Positions 1 through 12,404 of a DNA stretch of 64,000 nucleotides are shown here, piece by piece (the first letter of the stretch is position 1; each line of letters opens with the position of its first letter). Source of the stretch: Sphagnum compactum. Lineage: Eukaryota > Bryophyta > Sphagnopsida > Sphagnales. A program made the translations under genes and the position numbers. The stretch lies in contig OZ234500.1 of NCBI GenBank assembly GCA_965153455.1, positions 15,065,579-15,129,578 on the forward strand, written 5' to 3'. The notes under the pieces are model-generated. The model saw only the letters and a program-made list of their open reading frames with translations. It searched no databases and had not been told where the DNA came from.

Positions 1-261
1 GCTAACTCTCCCTCCATGTCTGTTTGATTCCCCCTTTCTCTTCTATTGGGTGATGCATGGTTTTGGAGTTTGGACCATTTTGACAATACCAACTGAAGCT
101 TGTCTTTTACTGAAGAGCTGCTTCCTAGATGCACCACTACCAGGGTTGATGATGCACAAGTCCTGCAATGCATATATGTTTGTCCAGTCAAGTTCATTTC
201 CTGATTTACTTTCTTCCTGGATGTGGTGGTGTTCTCTGGTGGTGGCAGTCACTTTTAACAG

Positions 262-504
262 ACCCCAATCCAGCAAGTCCAGCCAATCCTGAGTCAGCAC
301 AACTATACCAGAGCGACATCAAAGCCTACAATAGGTGAGAACAGGGTGAAGTCTCTGTGGATTTGATTCTAGTATCTCAATTCTTTGGTAGGACCTGAGC
401 ACATGATTGTCTGGTATGGGATACTTACTGATTCCAGTGGGAGCTTGTTTGTGTTCAGGAGGGTGCGACTCTGTGTACGGAAGTCATTGGAATGCTCATC
501 ATGA
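262..504 (+). CDS. RAD6/UBC2-like ubiquitin-conjugating enzyme E2, last two coding exons (partial)
   Basis: Two exons are visible. Exon 262-334 follows a TTTTAACAG acceptor and ends AATAG|GTGAGA. Exon 459-504 follows GTGTTCAG and ends in TGA (502-504). The join is in phase and gives a peptide beginning (D)PNPASPAN, then [15 protein letters not shown], then [14 protein letters not shown]. The segment after the E2 core in RAD6-type enzymes reads DPNPNSPAN..EA..M..E.K.EYNRRV, so the SPAN motif, the YNRRV motif and the intron after YNR fit this family. E2 enzymes carry activated ubiquitin on a cysteine and pass it to a target with an E3; RAD6 types act on histone H2B and PCNA. The catalytic cysteine exons lie before the window. 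The tail after YNRRV lacks the usual plant ending EQSWTAD, so this may be a divergent paralogue. The family call is fairly firm; the exact subfamily is not. Confidence 0.72.
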
Positions 505-1680
505 CACCTTGACCCTCATCATGCACTAGTTGTATGTTGCCTCAATTTGGCTCTATGCAGCAGAGCACTTTCACATAGTCAGGTTTCTGGTGGTCGTGCA
601 GACTGGGACGTGAGCTTTGATTGTGAACAGTATTAAGGTTTGATATATTCCACTTGCCTCTTGTGCCGCTTGCAAAAGTAGTGGCAGTGTTATGTGTAGG
701 GGTGTAGGGTTATGTTACTTGCAATGTGCAGCTGTACATTTAGCTAAAAGCGCTTCGTGTTTGTGGTACTATTTGACACTAACAAGGATTGGTAAAATGG
801 AATGGTTTTAGACTTTAGGATTATTTCATTAGAAAACTGATGGTTTTTGTTTCTGAAAGGAGCCTGGAAATACAAAGGATGACCTGGATGAAGAGCAACA
901 ACATGTAAGGATTTTAGTGCAATAGCTAAAGAGGAACATATATATGTTTATGGGTCTTGATGACCCATAAAGGGGTTTTACAACTATCAATGAAGGGGAA
1001 GATAACTGCAATGATCTTGCACTCCTTGGAAAACATGGTGGTAAGATTCTCATGTTTTCTGGCATTTTTTTTTTGACGCTGATTAGAAGCCATCTAACTG
1101 CTTTGCTGGGACATGAGGTGGTGAGCAAGAGAATGAAACAACACCACACTGCACTTAGGGTTCAAGCCCGCTCAATGGTGGAGCAATGTTGCATGCTGGT
1201 CATGTTTGATCTCGGTGAAGCTTTGCTTTCTGTCCATGGTTGCTGTTTGTCTCTCCACTGTTGGAAGTGAGTCTGTACAATTAACATGGTGACCTTCCCT
1301 CTTTTGTTAGCTCTTATGGGTTTTGCACTTTGCACCTTCTCCCTCTTCTCTTATTTGTGTCTCTGCAGAAGCAAAGATTGAACTACAAACATCCAACCTT
1401 CACCACACAACTGCCACCTCCTACCCATTCTGACAACCTGAGCCTGCAAAGGCAGTGAGCAATTGATGTACTACTAGAGAACACACCCTAAGTGAATGAG
1501 TGGACTTTGTCCTCACCTTAAGGACCCATTTGGGAGGTAGAATGTACACTCAAAAGTGCATTCTGAAAATAGATAAATCTGTTAGAATACTCTAGAATAT
1601 GCTGGAGTTTTCTATCTGTGGACATGGAATCTTTGAAAATAAAATACTGTAATTATTGAAATGTTGGAACTTGCCATGGT
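505..1680 (+). other. probable 3' UTR of the E2 gene
   Basis: This stretch directly follows the E2 stop codon and is richer in GC than the DNA after 2.4 kb. It has no convincing ORF. AATAAA at 1638-1643 is a plausible polyadenylation signal. Possible splice-like sites (for example GTAAGG near 905) suggest that the UTR may contain an intron, but this cannot be decided from sequence. Confidence 0.4.
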
Positions 1681-2639
1681 ACTATGCTACTTGGTGGTGT
1701 GTCTTGGAATTTCAAATGATTAGTTATGTAGGTAGCCTTTGCTCAGAAGAAAACCCACTCTTTTTTTCACTGTTCTGGATCAGTATCTGAGCTTTTTAGA
1801 CTTTGATGATTCAGATACTAAATTCTTCTTAGAACAACTAATATGGAAAAGTGTGTGGTAAAGCACTTGGCCATGGACTCTACCAGAATCCAGGATCACT
1901 CTAGACTCCGACTTGTGGAGGTCCTTATTCTGACCAAGCATGTGGCTTTATCTACCACATAACAACAGCAAGGCAAGGCTTTTGCCCTTGGAGCAAAGCA
2001 ATGCAATCTTGAAAGAAAAGATTGCCTTCTCTTGCCTTGAATAGTGGCCCTTATTTTGTGGGGGCATGGATTCTACTGCCCTCCTCCAAAAGTGGGCCCT
2101 TTTTTTGGGAATGCCCCACTCCTTGGGCATTATCACACATGTAGGGCACCCAAAGAAAATTTCTAGTGTTTTTGGATGGTGCTTTAGATTTATGAATATG
2201 CTTCATAGCACAAGAGAATGATTGTTATGCTTTGCTTTAAGAGTTCATTTCCTTCAAGGCACCTAGCTACCAATTGTGTTGTGCGCATTGCATATGAAAG
2301 TTGACGCCCAATTCCCATGGGTGGGAGACATTCCCAAAATGTGATGTTAGACTAGGCTAATGCATTCATCCTAGGCCTTTCATTTTGGGAATTTGCCCCC
2401 AACCCCCTCCATACTCTAGAGTTGCTAGGCTAGGTTAGGACCTAGGAAGCTCACCTAGTGAATTAGATATTAGTGAATTAGATTAGTTATTATTGAATTC
2501 ACTATATTTATAATAATCGGTCTTTGTTCACTAAGGGATTGGTCACTTTCATCATGGTAATTTGTGTAACTTTATTTAAACACAAAGTGAATTCAATCAC
2601 ATATTGTAATAATGATTATGTTTTATCAGGTAGGTTACA
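1681..2639. other. intergenic, no gene seen
   Basis: No coding signal was found. The only structure noted is a perfect 12-bp inverted repeat (ATTCCCAAAATG at 2330-2341 and its complement at 2381-2392) with a 39-nt loop. Base composition falls to AT-rich after about 2.45 kb. Confidence 0.4.
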
Positions 2640-5600
2640 ATTTTGTATGGAACATTTTTTGTCATGAGTTTTCTATGTTTGAGCATGCACATATATTTTT
2701 CTCTTTCATTATGATTTGCATTCACTTAATCACTTAAGGTGGCACACAATAAGTGATGTTCATTTCATTATGTGTGTATTATGTGAAACAAAGTGATTGA
2801 AATAATTAATGGACCAAAAAGGAAGGATGTAATATTCTTCTCAATGTTTTTTTTATGTTTTTTTTTTAGCTAAAAATTATTGTAATATGTGTTTTGATAA
2901 TTTGATTAAATTTTATTCATCACATCATTCTTGTATAACACAAGCCATATGATATCAACCCACTTATACCTTTACAAGCATGTTTTAAGTGACATGGGTT
3001 TTTTTGTTTTTCATTAGAGCATTTGACTATTAAATGTTACATCTATCTATAGATTCTCATAAACACAAGTACTTCATAAATTTGAATAAAAACCCTCTAC
3101 CTTACATCCTAGACCTATGGACAAGAAGTTTGAAAATCAAGTTTGGGTCTTGGCATTGACCTTGATCGGTTTTCAATATCTTGATTTTTCAAATATGGAC
3201 TTGGTTATCAAGAGTTGGTTCTCATCAAAGTAAAAATCCTTACACTTAAAACCTACTTATTTGTAAAATTATTTAAGTAACATGAAGCAAAGATAATAAA
3301 AAATTGAAGATGTCAAAAAACCAAAAAAATCAAATAATGGCTGAAATTTTATATTTGTAAATAATATCGACTTTGAAATTCACATTTGACATTTTGTTGT
3401 TAGGTGAAATCAAATTTCAACAAAATTGAACAAGGCTTTTCTACAAGATCATCATTACAAGATTGTGTACATAATATGAATAAATGAATTAAAGTAATTT
3501 TATGCATTTTTTCTGACAAAATCAATGGTACTAACAATCTATTGTGATCATGGTATGTTTGACAATGGAAAGTTTCATATCATAAATGTTGGAAAATGAC
3601 ATTTGATGAATCTTTTATTGAATAAAAATGATTTTTCTATGTAGTCATGATGGATCAACTTTGCAATTCTTTTCATTCGTTTTTTGGGGAAATCATTAGT
3701 TAAAAATTGAACTTGGAACATCATTGATTATATGGGCAAATGACTAACATTGTCCTCCACTAGAAGAAATTTTGTATTTTGCAACTAATCATTTGGCAAC
3801 TACATGTGACTATGTGTCAATTGGGAATTTTTCCACAACTATTAACCACCCTTGAGAATTTTGTGAATATCTTACAACTATGCCATGATTACATTGCAAT
3901 TATTTGAAGCTTCATCCTTCCATGTGAATGACTTTAAGTGTATTTCATTCACACATAGGCTATTAAGTCCCATTAGTCACATTAGTAACCAAAATGTAGT
4001 TGCAAAATAATTTATCTAAGTTTTCTTTATGTATGAATATATTTATATTATTTATTAGGATATTCTTAAGGTTATGAGGTATATTATATTTTTCTTTAAA
4101 TTATTAAGGGTATAACATGTAAATTAAAGTTATATTAAAGTATGCTCGATTTCTATTAAAATATATTGCAAGTATATCTAATGTTGATATATTATGTTTT
4201 TAATCAAGGTTGTACCAACATGTATAAAATGATATGGTTATGAAAAACTAATATTGGTGTTTGATATTAACTAAGGTCCAACCAGATTTTAACCAATGTT
4301 TAACCAAGTTTTAGTTGAACAAAGGTTTAGCCAAGACTTAGCCTAGGTGCCATGTAACATATGTGGTTTAAACATAAGTGCCATGTGCGCCTAGCCTAGG
4401 TGCCACATAAGTGAGTAAATTAATACATTAGGTTAATTAGTAGGTAGTAAGTTAGGTCAATAGGTAATAGATTAAGCGAAGTATTAGTTGGTAGGTTGTA
4501 CCTTGAATTAGGCTAAGTAAATAATTAGGTAATAACCAAGTAGGTAGTAATTAGTTAAGTAGTTGTTAATAGTTGTGACTGGGGTGCAACTGAAATGTTT
4601 ATCCCATGTGGTTTTTTTTCATTTCAATTTTCTAAAATATATATAAGGAAGTGCACTAACAACTTTTTAAAAACACAAAAAACTTCAAAATGGAAATGCC
4701 ATTGGGGATGAACCAAATTTTAAAACTCAACCCTAAAGATTAAATCCAAAATGAAATAAGATCTTTCTAGTTAGGTGCCATGTGGCATAGGCCTAGGTCT
4801 ACCGTAGGTGCCACGAGGCTTAGGCCTTGGCCATGCAACAAATATTAAAACTTGTATTTATTTTTGAAATTTTTGAAATTTTAGTTGATGTGCCACACAA
4901 CAACTTTCAAGTTGGCCATGTGTATCACCTTCCAAAGCGGACGTGGGAGATTAAACTTTTAATCACAATTTTGATTTGCTTGAAATTCTGAAATTATGTT
5001 ATGTGGCAACATGTAATTGTTCCACAATGTAGTTGCAAATTGTGTTAACTAGTAATAAAGAATTATATGGTCAATAGATAAAGGAATATATGGTTGACTA
5101 TATATTCCATTCATTGCACCATGTTGATGTCATGCTAAGTCCTTATTTGTGATTAATGTTGGGTATAGTTAGACTTATGCAACTAATGGAAGATTTAATT
5201 GAGCTAAAGTGATTTGTGACTAGTTTTTAGTTGCAAATTAAAGTCACAAAATAGGGTTTTTCTTTTAGAACTAATTACAAATGTCATTGCTCAATGATAA
5301 ATCTTTTAAAACTTATACTATAAGAATTAATGATTTTTACAATATTAATTTAAAATATCTTTGCAATTTATGGAAACCCTTTTAATCATTATTGACATTG
5401 TAAAAAAAGATAAATGATAAAGATATTGCCATAGAACAAACACAATTTGAAGAGATCAAATGGTTCATATATCTTTTAAAACTCATTTGGTGATCCTTAT
5501 CCCTTATGCAAATATGATTTACTTGAAGAAAACAATCCATTTTATTCATACATAATTTATTGTACAAGGATGTCATTTTACATTTACATTTTACTTATTG

Positions 5601-8150
5601 ATATATTACCTTAGCATCTTTGACACTAATTAAAATAGGATTTTCATTTTTAAATTATTTTTTTCAAAGAACAATTATATATATATCGTCTTTAATTTGA
5701 AACATTTAAGAATATTTTATTCTTGACATGTTAAATCTTCAAATTCATTAGCTATTCTACAAACATGTCTTATGTTTGTATGACAATAATCAAATATATT
5801 TAAGCAATGTTGAAAATACCATGAATTCATTAATTCATGTGTGCTTTCTATATGCCATGAATATTTTATAAGGGTTACAACTTTCTTTCAATGTAAGTCA
5901 TTAATTGAATTAAATGCAATGTGGGGGGAATGAATGAATTGCTATCATAAAAGCTTTAGAAGACAAAAAAGGAAAGCAAAAAAAGAAGTGATAAAATTTG
6001 TGGTCAATACATTGCTATGCTTGTAGATTTAGGACTAATGAAATCACTTAAAATTTAGTGAAATCACTTAGCATATAGGGACACCTTTTGTTGTAGTGTG
6101 TGCATGTTTTTATGTGTATGACTTTGTTAGTTTCAATAGTGTTGGGTGCCAATCTTGTAGCACATGATAGTTATTGAGTATTTGTTGTAGGACATTAATC
6201 TCCTATAATTTGTTATTTGTGGTTGAAACTTAGTTTAATGTGAATGAGGTTTTAATTTGTTTATATCGGGGGGGTAACATGGTGTGGCTTTGAAGTCTCA
6301 TTTTTTGTGTTATGAGATTTAGATCACAAAGGAGAAACATGTTTCTATATTGTGTGTTTTTGAACTTGGATTCTTATGGTTTGCAAGTGAGTTTTCTTGT
6401 TTTCATGTTTATAGGTATGTTAGTTTTGATAGTGTTGGGTGTTGATCTTGTAGCATACAACACCGTAGATTAGTAATGGTGCATGGAAGTTGTTTCACAA
6501 TGTTTAGAACTATGGTGCAATGGTTATTGAATATTGAAAAAAAAATCATTGAAAAATCAATAAAAATCAATAAAATAAAATTAGGGTGTGCTCTTGGTAT
6601 TATTATAAAACCCTCAATGAGTACTTTATTCTATGAAGTTGATATTGTAATTTTTAAACTTAAGATGTGGGAGATATTAAATTTGAGTAATATTTATCAT
6701 TACAAATTACAAAAATTGGTTGTGGAAAGAGAAATAAATAAAGTAACAAGTTCACACTTTGGCTAAACAACATAGGTCACACTAGTGTTCATGAAATTGA
6801 AAAAAAATTGATTTACTACTATAACACATATGTAACCAAATTAGTTTGTCATGAACTTGTTAGCTAACAGTTTCAAATTGCATTGTTGTCATGGGCACAA
6901 ATAAAAAGAGATAGAAATCTTGAAAATCATTGAAGAGAAAAGCCTTAAAATTGATTTGGTCACCACTTTCAATGTCAAAAATGACCTCCCCTCCCCTACT
7001 TGTCCAAAATTTCAATGCCAATGATTCATCGAAGTTGGTATAAGTCGAACAACTTTAAGTTCCATAAATTGTCCTTTATAGATTATAAATAATATATTTA
7101 GCCCATTTTCAAGTAAAATGGCATGTAAAGGTGTTTTTTTTATTAATGTCTTTTCAAAAGTTTTTGTTCTCAACACCATAAGTTCATGAACGAATTTTTA
7201 ATACCTTGTCCACCAATATGCATCCCTTTTTTTTTCAATTGAATTTGAATTCAATTTAGGAATTTGAATTGATTAAATTGAATAATTCAATTCAAGTTGC
7301 ATGCAATGTCATTAAATATTTTCATTTGAATAAATTTCAATTTCCACAAAATCAATTCATTTCAATTAATTAGTTGACTATCATTTGTAATTCACAACAT
7401 GAAGGCCAAGCATATAGATATAAATGTCACTAGCTGTAATAATCTACACATATTATCAAACAAGTGGCCTTCACTCTACTTCACATACCAATGACAATCT
7501 ATTGACATAAGGTCAAAATATTTAGGGTCTGAAATCATTTCCATTACCATTATTTTAGAACCATTAAATTTAATCTTCACCTAATAAAAAATAAACCTTT
7601 CTAGCACCTTCAATGTCACTTGGCATCTTACCTAGCAATCCCGCCCCATCATTCTTGATGTCTTTTTTCACACTTGTCATTGCCTCAAAAACAAAAAAAT
7701 TGGGCATTTTTAGTGTCCCCCAATGTCCTTCCTAATGTGCTTTATAACAACCCCTGACACCCCTTATGGTTCAGGTTTTTTTGTTTCTCTTTCGAAAGAT
7801 AGATATTCATGTCACTTAAAACAATATAGTTGTGAAGGTATAAGTGGGTTGATATCATATGGCTTGTGTTATATAATATCAATGTGATGCATGAAACTTA
7901 ATCAAAAAATCAAAACACATATTAAAATAATTAGCAAGAAAAAGAAAAGAAGAACATGGAGGAGAATACTAGATGCTTTATCCACTAGTTTTTTCAATCA
8001 TTTTATTTCACATAATATACACTTAATGAAGTGAACATCATTTGTGTAACACTTTAAGTGAGTGCAAACCATAATGAGGGAGAAGAAAATATGTGCATGT
8101 CCAAACATAGAAAACTCATGACAAAAAATGCTCCATCCAAAATCATAATC
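2640..8150. mobile_element. large DNA element with about 360-bp inverted terminal arms
   Basis: The arm at about 2640-3000 is matched in reverse complement by about 7800-8150 at roughly 80 percent identity by eye. Shared stretches include TTTTTTGTCATGAGTTTTC, AATATGTGTTTTGAT and ACAAGCCATATGATATCAAC. Long inverted arms of this size are typical of Mutator-like or foldback elements. The interior (about 4.8 kb) has no transposase that I can recognise and contains a CACTA-like insertion (3758 to about 5270). The outer borders and target-site duplications could not be fixed. A non-autonomous or badly decayed element is most likely. Confidence 0.6.
3758..5270. mobile_element. CACTA (En/Spm)-like non-autonomous element, right end degenerate
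   Basis: The left end reads CACTAGAAGAAATTTTG, very close to the CACTACAAGAAA termini of plant CACTA transposons. It is followed by several TTGCAACT and GGCAACT subterminal motifs. The right end (TTTTTCTTTTAGAAC near 5258-5272) resembles the expected TTTTCTTCTAGTG but is mutated, and the 3-bp flanks do not match. The interior has GCCTAGGTGCCAC-type and TAGGTAGTA-type short repeats and no ORF of note. It is nested in the large inverted-arm element. Confidence 0.45.
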
Positions 8151-8159
8151 TATGTGATA

Positions 8160-9079
8160 AAAACACAATTTCACTATCTTTAATTTTATATATAACTTTC
8201 ATTTTTTTTTGTATTTTAAACACATTTTCATTGAATCATTACCAAACTCATTGTGTGTGTGTTCACATTTGCTCCTTCGTGCTTTTTGTACATAAACTCA
8301 CATATAATGTTTACATAGATGTAAGACATCACACAAATTTGTACAATTTTTGATTTATGAAAAAATAAAATGAGTTTGAAAAAATAAAATGAAAATTGAG
8401 TACATGACTAGTATTGAAACAACTCTATCATGTTGTTTCCATATGCTAAATGCGAAAACATTTTTCCATACTCACTTTTTGCACTAACATATGTTCCTTT
8501 GTTAACAATTTCTTAACAATGTTAGCATATTCGCATGAAGCTTATTTAGAGAAGACATGTTTATATGCCAATGGCATATTGAAGTGCCCTTGATAGAGAT
8601 GAATTTTGAACAAAGGATGATAATGGTATAGTGCAATGTGTAACATGTAATAAATCCCCCTTATTTGCACCAAGACAAGAAGCATTAGAAAAAGAAGGAA
8701 AAATAAATCCTTATGGAGCAAGAAAAATTTCCAAATGTTCTTGTAGCATTAAACACTAATTCATTCTTGTAGGAAATTGAAGCGTGTTAAGACATAAATT
8801 GCAAAAGACATTGTTCCATTCCATTCAAAATAAGTTCCAATCACCATAATCTAGTTTGGTAGGTCAAGACAACAAGTGGAGCGTAAACTTATCTACCCCT
8901 ATAATAGGTTTGAAGTTATCACCATCATTGGAACAAACACATGGAATAAGTATGTGTAGCTCAAGTCAAAGACTATGGTGTAAGGAAAATTTCCAATTAT
9001 GTGAACAATTGCAATTGGAATGCACTTCCATTATGTGAACAAATGAAATTAGAATGCAAACTTTTAACAAAATGCTTGA
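8160..9079. other. AT-rich intergenic, no gene seen
   Basis: Short ORFs occur here but have no recognisable motif, and the composition is that of the surrounding repeat DNA. The span lies between the inverted-arm element and the 3' end of the Lhcb5 gene. Confidence 0.35.
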
Positions 9080-9620
9080 AAGCCAAGCAAACATCTTGTT
9101 TTATTTGATTGGTATGCTCCAATTGCTTTGATTACAGTTTCATGATAAGAATTGTTTGATTCATCTAAATTTGTCCTTCAGAATTTCTCCTGAAAGACAA
9201 GAATAACAAGATTTATCTTGGGTTTAAAAAGTGGGAGACATTTGTTTGTTGTTTAGGTCAGAAATTGTAGAAATTCCATTCAGTTTAGCATCTAAGTGTT
9301 TAATTTAAAATTAAGACAAAACTTAGGGTCCTTTGATTAATGCAGCAGCCTGCAGCATTTCCAACAGATTTCCAACAGATTTGAGTCTAAACAATGTGAG
9401 CACTCAAAATCCAGTCAACAATAAGAGTATTGATTTTTTTTTGTAAAACATTAGGTTTAAATACTTGTGCTTCTGTGGATTCACATTTCTTTCAGTCACT
9501 GCACTTCTGCCTTCAGCAGCAGAGAGACCTGTCAAGTTTACAAATCTGCGAAGGAATCAAAAACTCCACCAGGAAAACAAAAAAAGCCCCATTTTGTCGG
9601 TCTTGACTGAAATTGAGTGA
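9080..9620 (-). other. probable 3' UTR of Lhcb5
   Basis: The DNA downstream of the Lhcb5 stop codon has no other ORF. AATAAA on the minus strand (TTTATT at 9100-9105) would give a UTR of about 520 bases, which is long but possible. No nearer canonical signal was seen. Confidence 0.35.
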
Positions 9621-11638
9621 TCACAAGCTCGGTGCTCGCTCTGCTGTACCTTGTAAGACTGTAAGCAGGTTGTTGCCAAAAGGATCACTCAAGTGCGCCG
9701 CCAAATTCTCGACAGGACCCTGTCCGGTGACATATGCCTGAATGAAAAATCCAAGCATGGAGAACATGGCCAGCCTCCCGTTCTTGATCTCCTTAACTTT
9801 TAACAGTGCAAACTGATCTGGGTCCTTTGCCAATCCAAGTGGGTCGAATGCACCACCTGGGTGAAGTGGATCCAAATTCTGAGAATAACATCCACCCAAA
9901 CCAAAATGTATCAGATTTAAGATGAAGCTCTTCTCGGAACTCTAATTAACACTGAGAAATTGAATTTGGAACATAAGATAAGGCTGAAAGCAAAGATTCT
10001 GCAAGCAGCATTTTGATGGGTATTTTTGATAAAAGATATTTACCGATCCCAGGGGAGACTTGTTGGTTGATCTGTAATACTCGGCTCCTCCAACAAGAAC
10101 AACTTCCGCAATCACAGCAACTGCCAGGTTGACGGGAATATTTGCTCCAAAGTAACTCAAAGTGTTGCCATCCAACAGAAGAGCTCCAGTCTGTGGTACC
10201 ACCCACAGATGGATCGATGCAAAATAAATTCAAACACAGACCGCAGGAAACTACTACCTACTCAACAATCTGAGCTCCTTAGATGGAGTCTGCAATCTCT
10301 GAAAGTACCAAGAATATAATTTTTTAAACATAATTTTTTTGTTCGCATTTTGATGATTCTCTACATATCGATGTTGGAATTTGTCTGATATGAAAAAAAA
10401 ATCAGCAAATTTTTACCTTGAACCAGACAGCCTCAGGACCACAAACAGCACCAGACCTGTTAAATGCCTCAGGTAGCACAAATCCTGCAGCTCCGAGCAT
10501 GGCCCAGCGTGCATGAATAAGCTCATATGCCTGATATCTGTAGCAACAAATTCCTCCAAAACATGTAAGCTATAAAACAAGCATTGCAGATTATGAACCC
10601 AAAAAAACTAGAAGACAGACTAACTATGAAAACAAAAAAAATTGATGGAGGGAGGAGAGAACTTGAGGATTCTCACTTGTCGAAGTCAGATGGCTTCTTG
10701 CTTAGACCAAAGGGATCAAAACCATAGCTGCACACACACACACACACACATACATGTACAGAAAGATGTTGAAACAAAAGCAAGCTTATCAGCCCTACCT
10801 TGCATTGCAACAAGAAGGTGAAGAAAACACTGAAAACAAATGCAGAAGAGCATAAAGAAATGCACACATTGGGCTGAATCTGCAAAGCAAGCAAGATCCA
10901 TCCACATGCACATAAGTACTCGGGGAAAATTCCGACACTCACTCTCCAGGGACTTCTCCAGTTAGGTATGCAGGAATGTCCGATTTGTCAAGCAAACCTT
11001 CGGGAAGATAGATTCTGCGGTCAGGGCCTGCAAGAACCCAGCAGAGAGAAACAAGAGCAATGAGAACATCATTGCCCCAACCCACTCCACCATCTCTCTA
11101 CAAGCCATCTCTCTACAAGCCAACTCCACCATCTCATCTCCATACTCTTCTTCTTTGACAACCGTGCAATAGAGAATGCAGCAATCAAACTTTTCTGTTG
11201 ATGTTCCAGCAGATTGAGAGAATGGGTGTTGCATTTCGTAACATACAAATCCAGTTCAAGAAGTTGTTAAAGAACTGGGTGATTGCTCATGTGCACCCAA
11301 TTTCAGACCCAGAAACACAAGTATCAAGACAAGAGCATTTGAGAGAGAGAGAGAGAATGGGTGAAGTGGGTGAAGGATGGTGCTGAAGAGAACAGATCCG
11401 ACATACCATACCACTTTGCGAGCTCTTCATTAGTGGGTTTGTTCACCTTGGCAACAGCCTTCTGAACCGCCTTCTTGGCAGCAACAGCGGGCTTCTTCTT
11501 CCCAAGCAGAGATACCACCTGAAGTGCTCCTCCTGCTGCTGTTGTTGTTGTTGTGGGTCGATGATGATTGTTGCAGAGCGTTTGTCCGAGAAATTCGGCC
11601 TGCCCTACTACTGCAGCACACCCTGCCATGCCTGCCAT
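9621..11638 (-). CDS. LHCB5: chlorophyll a/b-binding protein CP26 (minor PSII antenna)
   Basis: Six exons give a complete 297-residue protein: 11407-11638, 10943-11027, 10677-10727, 10417-10537, 10044-10190 and 9621-9878. All five introns are GT-AG and all phases join. CP26 binds chlorophyll a/b and xanthophylls in the thylakoid membrane, linking LHCII trimers to the photosystem II core. Residues 1 to about 60 are a Thr/Ala-rich plastid transit region with a run of five Thr. Then come ELAKWYG, the first helix [12 protein letters not shown] (ligands E128, H131, R133), the second helix [13 protein letters not shown], and the third helix [11 protein letters not shown] (E242, N245, R247), ending [18 protein letters not shown] in Arabidopsis Lhcb5 corresponds to [10 protein letters not shown] here, which separates CP26 from LHCII and CP29. 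The length exceeds Arabidopsis CP26 (280) mainly in the transit region. The start ATG has a plant-like context (CCCATGGC). It appears intact. Confidence 0.96.
10730..10750. repeat. (CA)n microsatellite at the intron 2 acceptor of Lhcb5
   Basis: A run of about ten CA units on the + strand is (TG)n on the gene strand and abuts the CAG acceptor of exon 3 (exon starts 10727). It stands where the polypyrimidine tract should be. Confidence 0.9.
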
Positions 11639-11900
11639 GGGTTTACCTCCTTTTCTTCTATGAGCTTCCCTGCTGCTGCTGTTGCTACTGTTTTCTTATG
11701 TTGCTTGCTGCAATACAACACCACAACAACCACCCCACAGTTCTCACTAGTGTGCTTTCCAGAACACACTCCAGATGAAGAAGAAATGGATTGGACTGCT
11801 ACTGCTGCTGCATAGCTTTTTGCAATCTTCTACTACCCAATGAGAAAACATTGCAATCTTGTATTGTCCAATGAGGGATGGATCTGTATCTCCCATCTTC
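11639..11900 (-). promoter_or_regulatory. Lhcb5 upstream region with paired CCAAT-containing repeats
   Basis: Two imperfect 23-bp direct repeats lie at 11822-11844 and 11853-11875. Each begins GCAATCTT and ends CCAATGAG on the + strand, so on the gene strand each reads CTCATTGG...AAGATTGC. They match at about 18 of 23 positions and their starts are 31 bp apart, close to three helical turns. CCAAT-type boxes are common in light-regulated Lhc promoters. No clear TATA box was found between them and the ATG. Regulatory function is inferred from position and repetition only. Confidence 0.45.
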
Positions 11901-12334
11901 CTCTCCATGCCTTTCCGATTTCATGTTGCACCGTGGGATATGGTGAACCCATTTCCGAACAAGGAAGAAGTAGAAAAAGGAGATGAAGACGAAGAAGAGT
12001 AGCCAATGCAGCAGCAGCAGCAATCCGGACCTACGATCAAGAAGGAGCAAGTGGGTCCCACAGTGCAGCTCTTCAGGGGCTGGATCCTTGTGCTTTCAAG
12101 GTATGGGTGTTCCTTATTTGCGGGCCTTGGAAATTGTGGATACTGCTGCTGCTGCTGAGATTTTCTGCGTTCTGTGCGACCTATCTATCTATATTCAGGG
12201 AGCTTGATCCTCCCGTGCTTTCTTTTACAATTTTGGATGTTCTGAGATTGCAGCAACGAGAGGGATGGAGTAGTTCTGGTATGCAAAAACTTAGATAGAA
12301 AGATGGAATTTTCCAGTGTTTTGAAAACACACAC

Positions 12335-12335
<1 letters not shown>

Positions 12336-12373
<38 letters not shown>
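12336..12373. repeat. (GTA)n trinucleotide microsatellite
   Basis: About a dozen uninterrupted AGT/GTA units lie in the Lhcb5 upstream region. Long ORFs through them on both strands are artefacts of the repeat. Confidence 0.9.
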
Positions 12374-12404
12374 TCTAAGTTTGAGACGCAGCTGCTACAT
12401 CTCA

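Noticed and set aside
9942-10233. Two overlapping ORFs read through an Lhcb5 intron
   Set aside because: Only 10044-10190 is exon. The rest of these ORFs is intron read-through or the wrong frame.
11524-11815. + strand Leu/Cys-rich ORFs opposite Lhcb5 exon 1
   Set aside because: They are reverse-strand shadows of the Thr/Ala-rich transit peptide codons and adjacent GCT-type repeats.
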